Assembly: GCA_045598975.1 (NCBI GenBank)
Contig: JAZRVE010000045.1
Location: 1 to 17,842 of the forward strand
Source: UMGS882 sp045598975
GTDB taxonomy: Bacteria > Bacillota > Clostridia > Oscillospirales > CAG-382
Reading direction: 5' to 3'
DNA length: 17,842 nucleotides
Program-made: the position numbers and the translations under genes
The notes under the pieces: generated by a model
Told to the model about the DNA's origin: nothing
The model's database searches: none
The model's input: only the letters and a program-made list of their open reading frames with translations
Shown here: positions 1 through 8,052 of the stretch, in pieces
How positions within the stretch are numbered: the first letter of the stretch is position 1
How the letters are laid out: every line of letters starts with the position of its first letter

Positions 1-50
1 CCATGGGTGCGGGAGACATCGACAAGATCGTGCCGCTTCTGCTTTCATAA
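1..50 (+). CDS. murC: C-terminal end of probable UDP-N-acetylmuramate--L-alanine ligase (partial)
   Basis: Only the last 15 codons are inside the window, read in the frame starting at base 3 and ending with TAA at 48-50. The visible end reads MGAGDIDKIVPLLLS. A Gly-Ala-Gly-Asp-Ile motif close to the C-terminus, followed by a short hydrophobic helix, is typical of the last domain of MurC, the cytoplasmic ligase that adds L-alanine to UDP-MurNAc in peptidoglycan precursor synthesis. The gene runs in from the left and is followed 20 bases later by a strong terminator, so it is the last gene of its transcript. The identification rests on a very short tail. Another Mur ligase is possible, and only upstream sequence would settle it. 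Confidence 0.5.
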   Translation, partial: MGAGDIDKIVPLLLS

Positions 51-70
51 TGCACGCAGTGTGTGCGGAA

Positions 71-99
71 AACGAGCCCGCCCCCGGCGGGCTCGTTTT
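71..99 (+). terminator. Rho-independent terminator after the murC-like gene
   Basis: A perfect 12-bp stem (71-82 with 86-97, 5' arm AACGAGCCCGCC) closes on a CCC loop and runs into a four-base T run at 96-99. It lies 20 bases after the stop codon. The T tract is short but the stem is very GC-rich, so termination is likely. Confidence 0.8.
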
Positions 100-106
100 G
101 CGGATT

Positions 107-168
107 GCGCCGCGGTGCGGCGCAGGCAGCGTGCCGCTGCACCCAAACTGTGCCGCGATGCGGCGCAG
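107..168. repeat. Two GC-rich hairpins sharing a direct repeat
   Basis: The first hairpin is GCGCCGC (107-113) and GCGGCGC (117-123) with a GGT loop. The second is GCCGC (152-156) and GCGGC (160-164) with a GAT loop. Both 3' arms run into the same decamer TGCGGCGCAG (116-125 and 159-168), so this looks like a duplicated short palindromic unit. A perfect 12-bp palindrome, AGAAAATTTTCT, follows at 169-180. No protein-coding signal is visible here, and the function is unknown. Confidence 0.5.
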
Positions 169-182
169 AGAAAATTTTCTAC

Positions 183-275
183 TTTTTTCTCACAAGAGAA
201 AGAAAAGAAACTCCTTTTTTTCTTGCAAAAGAAAAGAAAGGAATCTCTTTTTTTCTCACAAGAGAAAAAAAGAGA
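183..275. repeat. Three tandem T/A-rich imperfect palindromic units
   Basis: Three units of about 32 bases each begin with 6-7 T, pass through CTCACAAGAG or CTTGCAAAAG, and end in an A/G-rich arm: 183-214, 215-247 and 248-275. Each can fold on itself. The last is the clearest, with a perfect 14-bp stem between 244-257 and 262-275 around an ACAA loop. That last unit is also the first hairpin of repeat copy A. The array is the reason long low-complexity reading frames appear here; they are rich in Phe, Ser and Lys and do not look like real proteins. Confidence 0.7.
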
Positions 276-531
276 CAAAAAAAGATTGCCGGGGAGCCGC
301 CCCGGAGCCCCCCACGTCGCAAAGGCGGCATGCGCCGCATCTTTGCGACGGTGCGAACATTTGCCGCAGTATCACCGATGGGAGCCCCTTCAAAGCCCGA
401 GCCGTGGGGGCTCGGGTATGTTTTTATTGTACAAACGGCGGCGTACTGCCGGAAATTCTTGATTTGCTGAAAAGAAAGATGTAGTGAAATACGTCCCTGT
501 CCGGCTTTCTGCCTCGTTCCAACGCGGGCAG
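244..531 (+). repeat. Structured repeat, copy A
   Basis: Read left to right, copy A contains, in order: a T/A hairpin (244-275); the box GATTGCC (284-290); hairpin CCGGGG/CCCCGG (289-305); a long hairpin CGTCGCAAAG/CTTTGCGACG with an inner GCGGC/GCCGC stem (315-350); a terminator-like hairpin CCCGAGCC/GGCTCGGG followed by TATG and five T (396-425); the conserved block ACAAACGGCGGCGTA (431-445) with TGCCGG (447-452); and TCCGGCTTT (500-508) near the inner end. The same order is found in copy B on the other strand, with different stem sequences but preserved pairing. Conserved structure with changed bases suggests that the folded RNA or DNA is what matters. There is no transposase and no RNA family I recognise. 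It could be a REP/MITE-like dispersed element or a small structured RNA. Confidence 0.7.
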
Positions 532-553
532 GTTTAGCAAAAATTCTCTGATA

Positions 554-822
554 CTCTGCGCGCGGGATAGAGCCGCAAAGCCGGATAGAATAACATCTCA
601 CCGAGACCGTCCTTTTGTACATATCATGAATATCCGGCACTACGCCGCCGTTTGTGCCATGGAAAAAATCCGTGCCGCACGGTTGGGAATTTGTGCGTAT
701 CCCGCACCGATGCCGCCGTGGCAGCGCCTCGCACCTCCGCAAAACGTTTTCCCGTTTTGCGGAGAAGGGGGTCCGGGGTGCTCCCCGGCAATCTTTGATC
801 TCCTTTTTGAAAAAAAGGAGAT
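554..822 (-). repeat. Structured repeat, copy B (faces copy A)
   Basis: Read on the minus strand from 822 down to 554, copy B repeats the copy A plan: a T/A hairpin (798-822, 11-bp stem); the GATTGCC box (GGCAATC on the plus strand, 787-793); hairpin CCGGGG/CCCCGG (773-788); a 12-bp stem CTCCGCAAAACG/CGTTTTGCGGAG (735-764); a short terminator-like hairpin CCGTG/CACGG (670-682) followed by six T on that strand (663-668); ACAAACGGCGGCGTA then TGCCGG (634-655); and TCCGGCTTT (577-585). The two copies face each other across a 22-base centre (532-553). A second GATTGCC lies at 820-826 on the plus strand, and the glnN promoter starts 19 bases later, so the element ends just short of it. Confidence 0.7.
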
Positions 823-844
823 TGCCCTACTCCGGCAAAAAAAC

Positions 845-873
845 TTGACAAATCACAAGAATTAGAGTATGAT
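845..873 (+). promoter_or_regulatory. Sigma-A promoter of glnN
   Basis: A perfect -35 box TTGACA (845-850) is followed after exactly 17 bases by -10 TATGAT (868-873). Transcription should start near 880, giving a leader of about 40 bases before glnN. No hairpin long enough for an attenuator is seen in that leader. Confidence 0.8.
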
Positions 874-922
874 AAGTAAAGGTATTTTCATTTGTATCAT
901 ATAAAGGAGAGAAAATCGTATT

Positions 923-3010
<2,088 letters not shown>

Positions 3011-3042
3011 GACGCGAAGAATGTGAAATTTCCGTTAAACTA

Positions 3043-3071
3043 TTGACAAACAGCACAATATTGTGTATCAT
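3043..3071 (+). promoter_or_regulatory. liv operon promoter with an embedded palindromic operator candidate
   Basis: TTGACA (3043-3048) and TATCAT (3066-3071) are 17 bases apart. The perfect 12-bp palindrome CACAATATTGTG (3054-3065) fills most of that spacer and abuts the -10 box, a position where a bound dimeric repressor would block RNA polymerase. A second inverted repeat, ATATTC-N6-GAATAT, lies at 3070-3087 over the expected start region. The repressor is not identifiable; the palindrome does not match the CodY or GlnR consensus as I know them. A weaker alternative promoter (TTGTGA at 3078-3083 with an A/T-rich -10 near 3102) is possible. Confidence 0.7.
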
Positions 3072-3140
3072 ATTCTGTTGTGAATATCCTTCGGGGTATC
3101 ATAATATAAGAGCAAAAAATTAAACATGGAGGAAATCATC

Positions 3141-4301
3141 ATGAAAAAACTGCTCGCCATCCTGTTGGCTGCCACAATGGTCGTCTGCTTTGCCGCCTGC
3201 GCATCCAACGGAACCGAATCCAACACCGCCTCGGGTGCCGCTTCCGGCTACACCTCCGGCAACACCGAATACGTCATCGGCGGCACCGGCCCTCTGACCG
3301 GCGACGTTTCCAGCTACGGTATCTCCGTCCGCAACGGCGCTACCCTCGCCATCAACGAGATCAACGCTCTCGGCGGTCTCAACGGCGTCACCTTCAGATT
3401 CGACATGAAGGATGACAAGGCAGCCGCTCAGGATGCCGCCAACGGCTACGACATGCTGTACGAGTCCGGTATGCAGATCTCCATCGGCTCGGTCACGTCC
3501 GGCTCCTGCGCTTCCTTTGAAGCAAAGGCAGAGGCAGACAACCTCTTCTACATCACGCCCTCCGCTTCCGCCGCAAACTGCATCGACGCCTCCTGCGCGT
3601 TCCGCATCTGCTTCGGCGACCCCGACCAGGGCACCCTCGCCGCCGACGAATTCCTCTCTCGCGGCTATGCGAACATCGGTTGTATCTACGACACCAGCGA
3701 CCCGTATTCGTCCGGTATCTACGATGCTTTCCAGGCTGAAATGGAAGTTCTCGGTCTGACCTACACCGTCCAGACCTTCGACGCCGAAAACAAGAAGGAC
3801 TTCTCCACCCAGATCGAAGCTCTCAAAGACTGCGACGTCATCTTCCTTCCCTTCTATTACACCGAAGCAGGTCTTGTCGCAAAGGCCGCCGTTGCCAAGG
3901 GCTGCACCGCCGATCTCTTCGGCTGTGACGGACTTGACGGCGTTAAGGGACAGATCGACGAAACCGTCGTTGCCAACAACAAGGTCGAATACATCACCCC
4001 GTTCGACGTCAACAGCGAAGACGCTGTCGTTTCCGCATTCGTCGCCGCTTACACCGCTGAATACGGTGTCGCGCCCGACCAGTTCGCCGCTGACGGTTAC
4101 GATGCCATCTACGCGATCTACAACGCTATGAAGGTCGCCGGCGTCAACGACGTCACCATTGATCCTTCCTCGCTGTGCGAGCTCGTCAAGACCGCCATCA
4201 CGTCCGAAAACTTCTCTTACAAGGGCGCTACCGGCGAAATGACGTGGGATCTCACCGGTGCCTGCAACAAGGTTCCGCAGATCGTCGAAGTGACGTTCTG
4301 A
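3141..4301 (+). CDS. livJ: Branched-chain amino acid type ABC transporter, substrate-binding lipoprotein
   Basis: This is the extracellular binding protein that captures the substrate and delivers it to the LivHM channel. The protein (386 aa) begins with a lipoprotein signal, MKKLLAILLAATMVVCFAAC. Cys20 is the likely lipid attachment site, and a Ser/Thr/Gly-rich linker follows. The mature part has the periplasmic-binding-protein type I fold of the Leu/Ile/Val family: TGPLTGDVSSYG near the start, NEINALGG, and GSVTSGSC for the ligand cleft. An in-frame ATG at 3126 is rejected because it overlaps the Shine-Dalgarno GGAGG (3128-3132); the ATG at 3141 has good 8-base spacing. It is the first gene of livJHMGF. 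Branched-chain amino acids are the default substrate, but related systems carry urea, amides or other amino acids, so specificity is inferred. Confidence 0.9.
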   Translation: MKKLLAILLAATMVVCFAACASNGTESNTASGAASGYTSGNTEYVIGGTGPLTGDVSSYGISVRNGATLAINEINALGGLNGVTFRFDMKDDKAAAQDAANGYDMLYESGMQISIGSVTSGSCASFEAKAEADNLFYITPSASAANCIDASCAFRICFGDPDQGTLAADEFLSRGYANIGCIYDTSDPYSSGIYDAFQAEMEVLGLTYTVQTFDAENKKDFSTQIEALKDCDVIFLPFYYTEAGLVAKAAVAKGCTADLFGCDGLDGVKGQIDETVVANNKVEYITPFDVNSEDAVVSAFVAAYTAEYGVAPDQFAADGYDAIYAIYNAMKVAGVNDVTIDPSSLCELVKTAITSENFSYKGATGEMTWDLTGACNKVPQIVEVTF

Positions 4302-4330
4302 TCCCCTCACGGATCTGACTTTTGTACGGT

Positions 4331-4360
4331 GGTTGGGCACGGGTAAACCCGTGTCCAACC
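4331..4360 (+). promoter_or_regulatory. Stem-loop between livJ and livH
   Basis: A 13-bp stem (4331-4343 with 4348-4360, one G-U pair) closes on a TAAA loop, 29 bases after the livJ stop. It is not followed by a T run, so it is unlikely to be a full terminator. In importer operons such hairpins often protect the upstream binding-protein message, or partly attenuate transcription, so that more binding protein than permease is made. That role is inferred here. Confidence 0.7.
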
Positions 4361-4426
4361 GTCTTGCGTATTGTTACCCCCTTTATTTCACGGATCCCTT
4401 CTGTTCTGAAAGGTAGGAAATTCCTC

Positions 4427-5293
4427 ATGATTACACTGATAGACGGACTCAGTCTCGGCGCTATCTACGCCCTGATCGCACTTGGGTACACCATGGTCTA
4501 CGGTATCGCCAAGCTGCTCAATTTCGCGCACGGCGACATTATCATGGTCGGCGCCTACGCCGTTTTCGTGACACTGTCCACGCTCGGGCACCCCGTTGCC
4601 GCCATTATCGCGGCACTCGTCGTCTGCACCCTGCTCGGCATCGTCATCGAAAAGATCGCGTACAAGCCCTTACGCGGCGCCTCTCCGCTTGCCGTGCTCA
4701 TTACCGCTATCGGTGTCAGCTATCTGCTGCAAAGCATCGCGCTCCTCGTTTTCGGCTCGGTCTCCAAGCCCGTCGTCGGCTGGAAGCTCCCCGATCTTGC
4801 CTTTCTCAAAACCTCCGGCATCACGACCGCCGCTTTCGTGACGCTCGTCATCGGAGCCGTCATCATGATCGCGCTCACGCTCTTCATTAAACTGACCAAG
4901 ACCGGCAGCGCCATGCTCGCCGTTTCGGAAGACCGCGGTGCCGCTACCCTTATGGGCATCAACGTCAACAAAATCATCACCGTCACCTTTGCCATCGGCT
5001 CTTGTCTCGCCGCTTTCGCCGGGATGTTCTATTTATTGCAGATCCCCAACACCGAGCCCTATCTCGGCTCCATGCCCGGCATCAAGGCGTTTACCGCCGC
5101 CGTCATCGGCGGCATCGGCTCGATCCCCGGCGCTATGCTCGGCGGCATCCTACTCGGCGTCATCGAAAAACTCTGTTTGAGCATTCCCGCCATTTCGCCC
5201 TACACCACGGCGATCGAATTCAGCCTTCTGATCCTCATTCTGCTCGTCAAGCCGACCGGGCTTCTCGGCAGGACCGTTCGTGAAAAAGTCTGA
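4427..5293 (+). CDS. livH: Branched-chain amino acid ABC transporter permease LivH
   Basis: This is one of two membrane subunits forming the substrate path across the cytoplasmic membrane. At 288 aa it has the usual LivH size. Family hallmarks are visible: GLSLGAIYALIALGYTMVYG in the first membrane segment, LNFAHGD just after it, an ITAIGVSYLLQ segment, and the conserved cytoplasmic loop GIKAFTAAVIGGIGSIPGA near the C-terminus, which contacts the ATPases. About eight hydrophobic segments can be traced. The frame is open upstream to 4322, but that extension is not membrane-like and crosses the intercistronic stem-loop. The ATG at 4427 follows AGGTAGG (4411-4417) with 9-base spacing and is therefore preferred. 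livM follows after 20 bases. Confidence 0.95.
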   Translation: MITLIDGLSLGAIYALIALGYTMVYGIAKLLNFAHGDIIMVGAYAVFVTLSTLGHPVAAIIAALVVCTLLGIVIEKIAYKPLRGASPLAVLITAIGVSYLLQSIALLVFGSVSKPVVGWKLPDLAFLKTSGITTAAFVTLVIGAVIMIALTLFIKLTKTGSAMLAVSEDRGAATLMGINVNKIITVTFAIGSCLAAFAGMFYLLQIPNTEPYLGSMPGIKAFTAAVIGGIGSIPGAMLGGILLGVIEKLCLSIPAISPYTTAIEFSLLILILLVKPTGLLGRTVREKV

Positions 5294-5313
5294 CGGAAAG
5301 GCGGTGGGTTTTT

Positions 5314-6465
5314 ATGGCAAAAAAAATAAAACATTTCAGTTTCAAACAGTTATTCAACTATCTTATCGTTCTGGCTCTGCTCGGTGTCGGATGCGGAATG
5401 CTTTTTTCCGGCAATCTGAAAGCCTCGACGGCAAGCCTGTTCGCGCAGATCGGGTACAGCATCATTCTGGCGGTTTCCCTGAATCTCGTGGTCGGGTTTC
5501 TCGGTGAGCTCAGCCTCGGTCACGCCGGCTTCATGTGCGTCGGCGCCTATATCGGCTGCTATTTTGCCGTTCATCTCAAAGAAGTTCTCCCCAACAAGCT
5601 CGCCGTTCTCGTGTTATCCATGTTAGTCGGCGGACTTGTCGCCGCTGTGTTCGGCTTTATCATCGGACTTCCCTCTCTGCGCTTAAAAGGCGACTATCTC
5701 GCCATCGTGACGCTCGCCTTCGGTGAGATCGTCCGCAACATCTTCAAAAATCAGAAAATTTTCGGTGCCGCCATGGGGTACCAGACTGCCTCCATCCGTT
5801 ACGATACCCGTCAGTCGCCCACCCTCTTCATCGTGGCGTTCGCCGTCGTCTTTCTCATGCTCATCCTGACGCAGAATTTCATCAACAGCAAGCACGGCCG
5901 TGCCGTCACCGCCATCCGCGACAACGAGATCGCCGCCAAGGCGATGGGCATCAACGTCACCTTCTACAAGCTGTTCGTTTTCATCTTTTCCGCCTTCTTT
6001 GCCGGTGTCGCCGGTGTTATCTACGGACATATGAACACGCCGGTCATGTACACCTTCTTCTCCTACAACTACTCCATCGAGATTCTCGTCATGGTCGTGC
6101 TCGGCGGTATGGGCTCGATCACCGGCTCCATCATTGCCGCCATCCTTATCCCCTGCATCAACTATTTCCTGCAAAATCAGCTTTCCGGCGATCTCGCCGC
6201 CCTGCGCTACCTGATCTACGCGCTGGTGCTCATCGTCATCGTTATTTTCGGCAACGCACCCGGACTCGGCAAGCTGCGTGACGGCCTCCGGAAAACCTTC
6301 GCCTTCAAGCGTCCCGCGAATCCCGGCGTCCACAGAGACGACGAGGCGTTCTGGGCACGCATTCCCACCAAGATCAAAATGAACGCGCTTCTTTCGACCG
6401 ACATTGCGCTCGACGACGAGCCGGACGCCCGCCCGGAAGACCTGCCCGATTCCAAGGAGGACTGA
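5314..6465 (+). CDS. livM: Branched-chain amino acid ABC transporter permease LivM
   Basis: This second membrane subunit pairs with LivH. The 383-residue protein shows LivM signatures: a long first hydrophobic segment, SLNLVVGFLGELSLGHAGF, then LPSLRLKGDYLAIVTLAFGE, the AIRDNEIAAKAMGI loop, and VLGGMGSITGS near the end of the membrane region, equivalent to the EAA-like coupling loop. After the last membrane segment there is an extra cytoplasmic tail of roughly 75 residues ending in a strongly acidic stretch (DDEPDARPEDLPDSKED), longer than the short tail I would expect. The start codon at 5314 follows AAAGGCGG. The end of livM contains the Shine-Dalgarno of livG, so the two are translationally close. 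Confidence 0.95.
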   Translation: MAKKIKHFSFKQLFNYLIVLALLGVGCGMLFSGNLKASTASLFAQIGYSIILAVSLNLVVGFLGELSLGHAGFMCVGAYIGCYFAVHLKEVLPNKLAVLVLSMLVGGLVAAVFGFIIGLPSLRLKGDYLAIVTLAFGEIVRNIFKNQKIFGAAMGYQTASIRYDTRQSPTLFIVAFAVVFLMLILTQNFINSKHGRAVTAIRDNEIAAKAMGINVTFYKLFVFIFSAFFAGVAGVIYGHMNTPVMYTFFSYNYSIEILVMVVLGGMGSITGSIIAAILIPCINYFLQNQLSGDLAALRYLIYALVLIVIVIFGNAPGLGKLRDGLRKTFAFKRPANPGVHRDDEAFWARIPTKIKMNALLSTDIALDDEPDARPEDLPDSKED

Positions 6466-6467
6466 TT

Positions 6468-7238
6468 ATGTCGGATATCATGCTCAAAACCGAGAATCTC
6501 GGCATCACATTCGGCGGTCTGAAAGCCGCGCAGAAGATCAACATCGAGATCAGAAAAAAGCAGTTATACGGGCTGATCGGTCCCAACGGCGCCGGCAAGA
6601 CTACCGTTTTCAACCTGCTGACCGGCGTCTACCGCCCGACCGAGGGACGCTTCTATCTTGACGGCGAGGACCTGACCGGAAAAAGCCAGGAAGCCATCAA
6701 CCGCAAAGGCATCGCCCGCACCTTCCAGAACATCCGTCTTTTCAACAACATGTCCGTCATCCACAACGTCATGGTCGGACTTCACAATCAGAGCACGTTT
6801 TCCTGCAATCCCTTTTTCAGCATGGTGCGTCTGCCGCGTCATTACGAGGCCGAGGAAAAAATGCACTACCGTGCCGAACGACTGCTTAAACTGGTCGGGC
6901 TGGAAAACGAGTGCAATCTGCTTGCCTGCAACCTTTCCTACGGCAAACAGCGCAAGCTGGAAATCGCCCGCGCCCTTGCCACTTCTCCCAAGCTTCTTCT
7001 GCTCGACGAGCCCGCCGCCGGCATGAACCCCAACGAAACGGCGGAACTGATGGACACCATCCGTCTTATCAACAAGACCTTTGACATGACCATTCTGTTG
7101 ATCGAGCACGACATGAAGCTTGTCGCCGGCGTCTGCGAGGAACTGACGGTGCTCAACTTCGGCAAGGAACTGATCCACGGCACGCCGTCGGTCGTTCTCA
7201 ACGCGCCGGAAGTCATTACCGCCTACCTCGGCGAGTGA
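6468..7238 (+). CDS. livG: Branched-chain amino acid ABC transporter ATP-binding protein LivG
   Basis: This cytoplasmic ATPase subunit heterodimerises with LivF to power uptake. In 256 residues it carries Walker A GPNGAGKT (38-45), the Q-loop in GIARTFQNIRLF, the ABC signature as LSYGKQ (156-161; LivG proteins commonly have LSYG instead of LSGG), Walker B LLLLDEP with D180 and E181, and the switch histidine in IEHDMK. The insert between Q-loop and signature is long, as usual for LivG. The start at 6468 has a strong AAGGAGG (6454-6460) lying inside the livM 3' end. livF begins 26 bases after the stop. Confidence 0.96.
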   Translation: MSDIMLKTENLGITFGGLKAAQKINIEIRKKQLYGLIGPNGAGKTTVFNLLTGVYRPTEGRFYLDGEDLTGKSQEAINRKGIARTFQNIRLFNNMSVIHNVMVGLHNQSTFSCNPFFSMVRLPRHYEAEEKMHYRAERLLKLVGLENECNLLACNLSYGKQRKLEIARALATSPKLLLLDEPAAGMNPNETAELMDTIRLINKTFDMTILLIEHDMKLVAGVCEELTVLNFGKELIHGTPSVVLNAPEVITAYLGE

Positions 7239-7264
7239 CCGCTTCACAGAAAGGATACCGTATT

Positions 7265-8005
7265 ATGGCTGAAATTATGGCAGAAAAGCAAAACGAATTA
7301 CTGTTGGACGTTAAGCATTTGGAAGTATACTACGGCATGATCCGCGCCCTCAAAGGCGTTTCCTTACAGGTCTGCCGCGGCGAGATCGTGGCGCTTATCG
7401 GGGCAAACGGCGCCGGAAAAACCACCATTCTCCACACCATCACCGGGCTTGTGAACGCTTCCGCCGGCAGTATCGTTTATGACGGACACGATCTCACCAA
7501 GACGCCCGCCTACAAGATCCCGGCGCTCGGCATGGCGCACGTGCCGGAAGGACGGCGCGTGTTCCAGCAGTTATCCGTCATCGACAATCTGCGTCTCGGC
7601 GCCTACATCGTAAAAGACAAAAAGATCATTATGCAGAATCTGAATTACGTTTTCGAGCATTTCCCCCGTCTCGCCGAGCGAAAGAATCAGATCGCCGGCA
7701 CCCTTTCGGGCGGTGAACAGCAGATGCTCGCCATGGGCAGAGCGCTCATGTCAAATCCGCGCATCCTGCTTCTTGACGAGCCGTCGATGGGCTTGTCGCC
7801 GTTGCTTGTCAACGAAATTTTCCAGATCATCCGTGAGGTCTCGCAGGACGGCACCACGGTGCTTCTTGTCGAACAGAACGCCAAAAAGGCGCTTGCCATC
7901 GCCGACCGTGCGTACGTGCTGGAAGTCGGGCAGATCTCCCTTTCCGGCAAGGCGCAGGACCTCATCAACGACGAATCGGTCAAAAAAGCATATTTGGGAG
8001 AATGA
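7265..8005 (+). CDS. livF: Branched-chain amino acid ABC transporter ATP-binding protein LivF
   Basis: This is the second ATPase of the importer (246 aa). It has Walker A GANGAGKT (46-53), the LivF-typical segment GMAHVPEGRRVFQQLSV around the Q-loop, the signature LSGGEQQ (147-153), Walker B with D171 and E172, and VEQNAKKAL, where the usual switch histidine of other ABC proteins is replaced, as is common in LivF. The frame is open upstream to 7235, but AAAGGA (7249-7254) fits the ATG at 7265; a second ATG at 7277 is possible. It is the last gene of the operon, closed by a terminator immediately downstream. Confidence 0.95.
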   Translation: MAEIMAEKQNELLLDVKHLEVYYGMIRALKGVSLQVCRGEIVALIGANGAGKTTILHTITGLVNASAGSIVYDGHDLTKTPAYKIPALGMAHVPEGRRVFQQLSVIDNLRLGAYIVKDKKIIMQNLNYVFEHFPRLAERKNQIAGTLSGGEQQMLAMGRALMSNPRILLLDEPSMGLSPLLVNEIFQIIREVSQDGTTVLLVEQNAKKALAIADRAYVLEVGQISLSGKAQDLINDESVKKAYLGE

Positions 8006-8013
8006 TACAGATA

Positions 8014-8050
8014 TGACGTGCGCGCCTCTATGGGCGCGCACGTCATTTTT
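8014..8050 (+). terminator. Terminator of the liv operon
   Basis: A perfect 13-bp stem TGACGTGCGCGCC (8014-8026) and its complement (8033-8045) closes on TCTATG and is followed by TTTTT (8046-8050). It lies between the convergent livF and spoIVA genes. On the minus strand it lacks a proper T run, so it serves livF best and spoIVA perhaps only partly. Confidence 0.9.
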
Positions 8051-8052
8051 AC

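Noticed and set aside
183..275. CRISPR array
   Set aside because: The three units are contiguous, imperfect, self-palindromic and A/T-rich, without unique spacers or cas genes nearby.
7..484. Overlapping plus-strand reading frames after the murC-like gene
   Set aside because: Several frames are open at once over a terminator and palindromic repeats. None has a ribosome site or recognisable protein sequence.
179..742. Long minus-strand reading frame (187 codons) across the repeat region
   Set aside because: It runs through both repeat copies and the T/A array, has low-complexity Phe/Ser/Lys and Arg-rich composition, has no supported start, and is explained by the repeat structure.
3126..3140. 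Upstream ATG for livJ
   Set aside because: It overlaps the Shine-Dalgarno sequence and would put charged residues before the lipoprotein signal.
3120..4358. 412-codon minus-strand reading frame opposite livJ
   Set aside because: It is an antisense shadow caused by G/C-rich third codon positions of livJ; the Val/Asp/Gly-rich sequence matches no protein type.
4302..4426. Riboswitch or T-box between livJ and livH
   Set aside because: Only one simple stem-loop is visible, with no T-box core motif, no terminator/antiterminator pair and no recognisable ligand-binding core.
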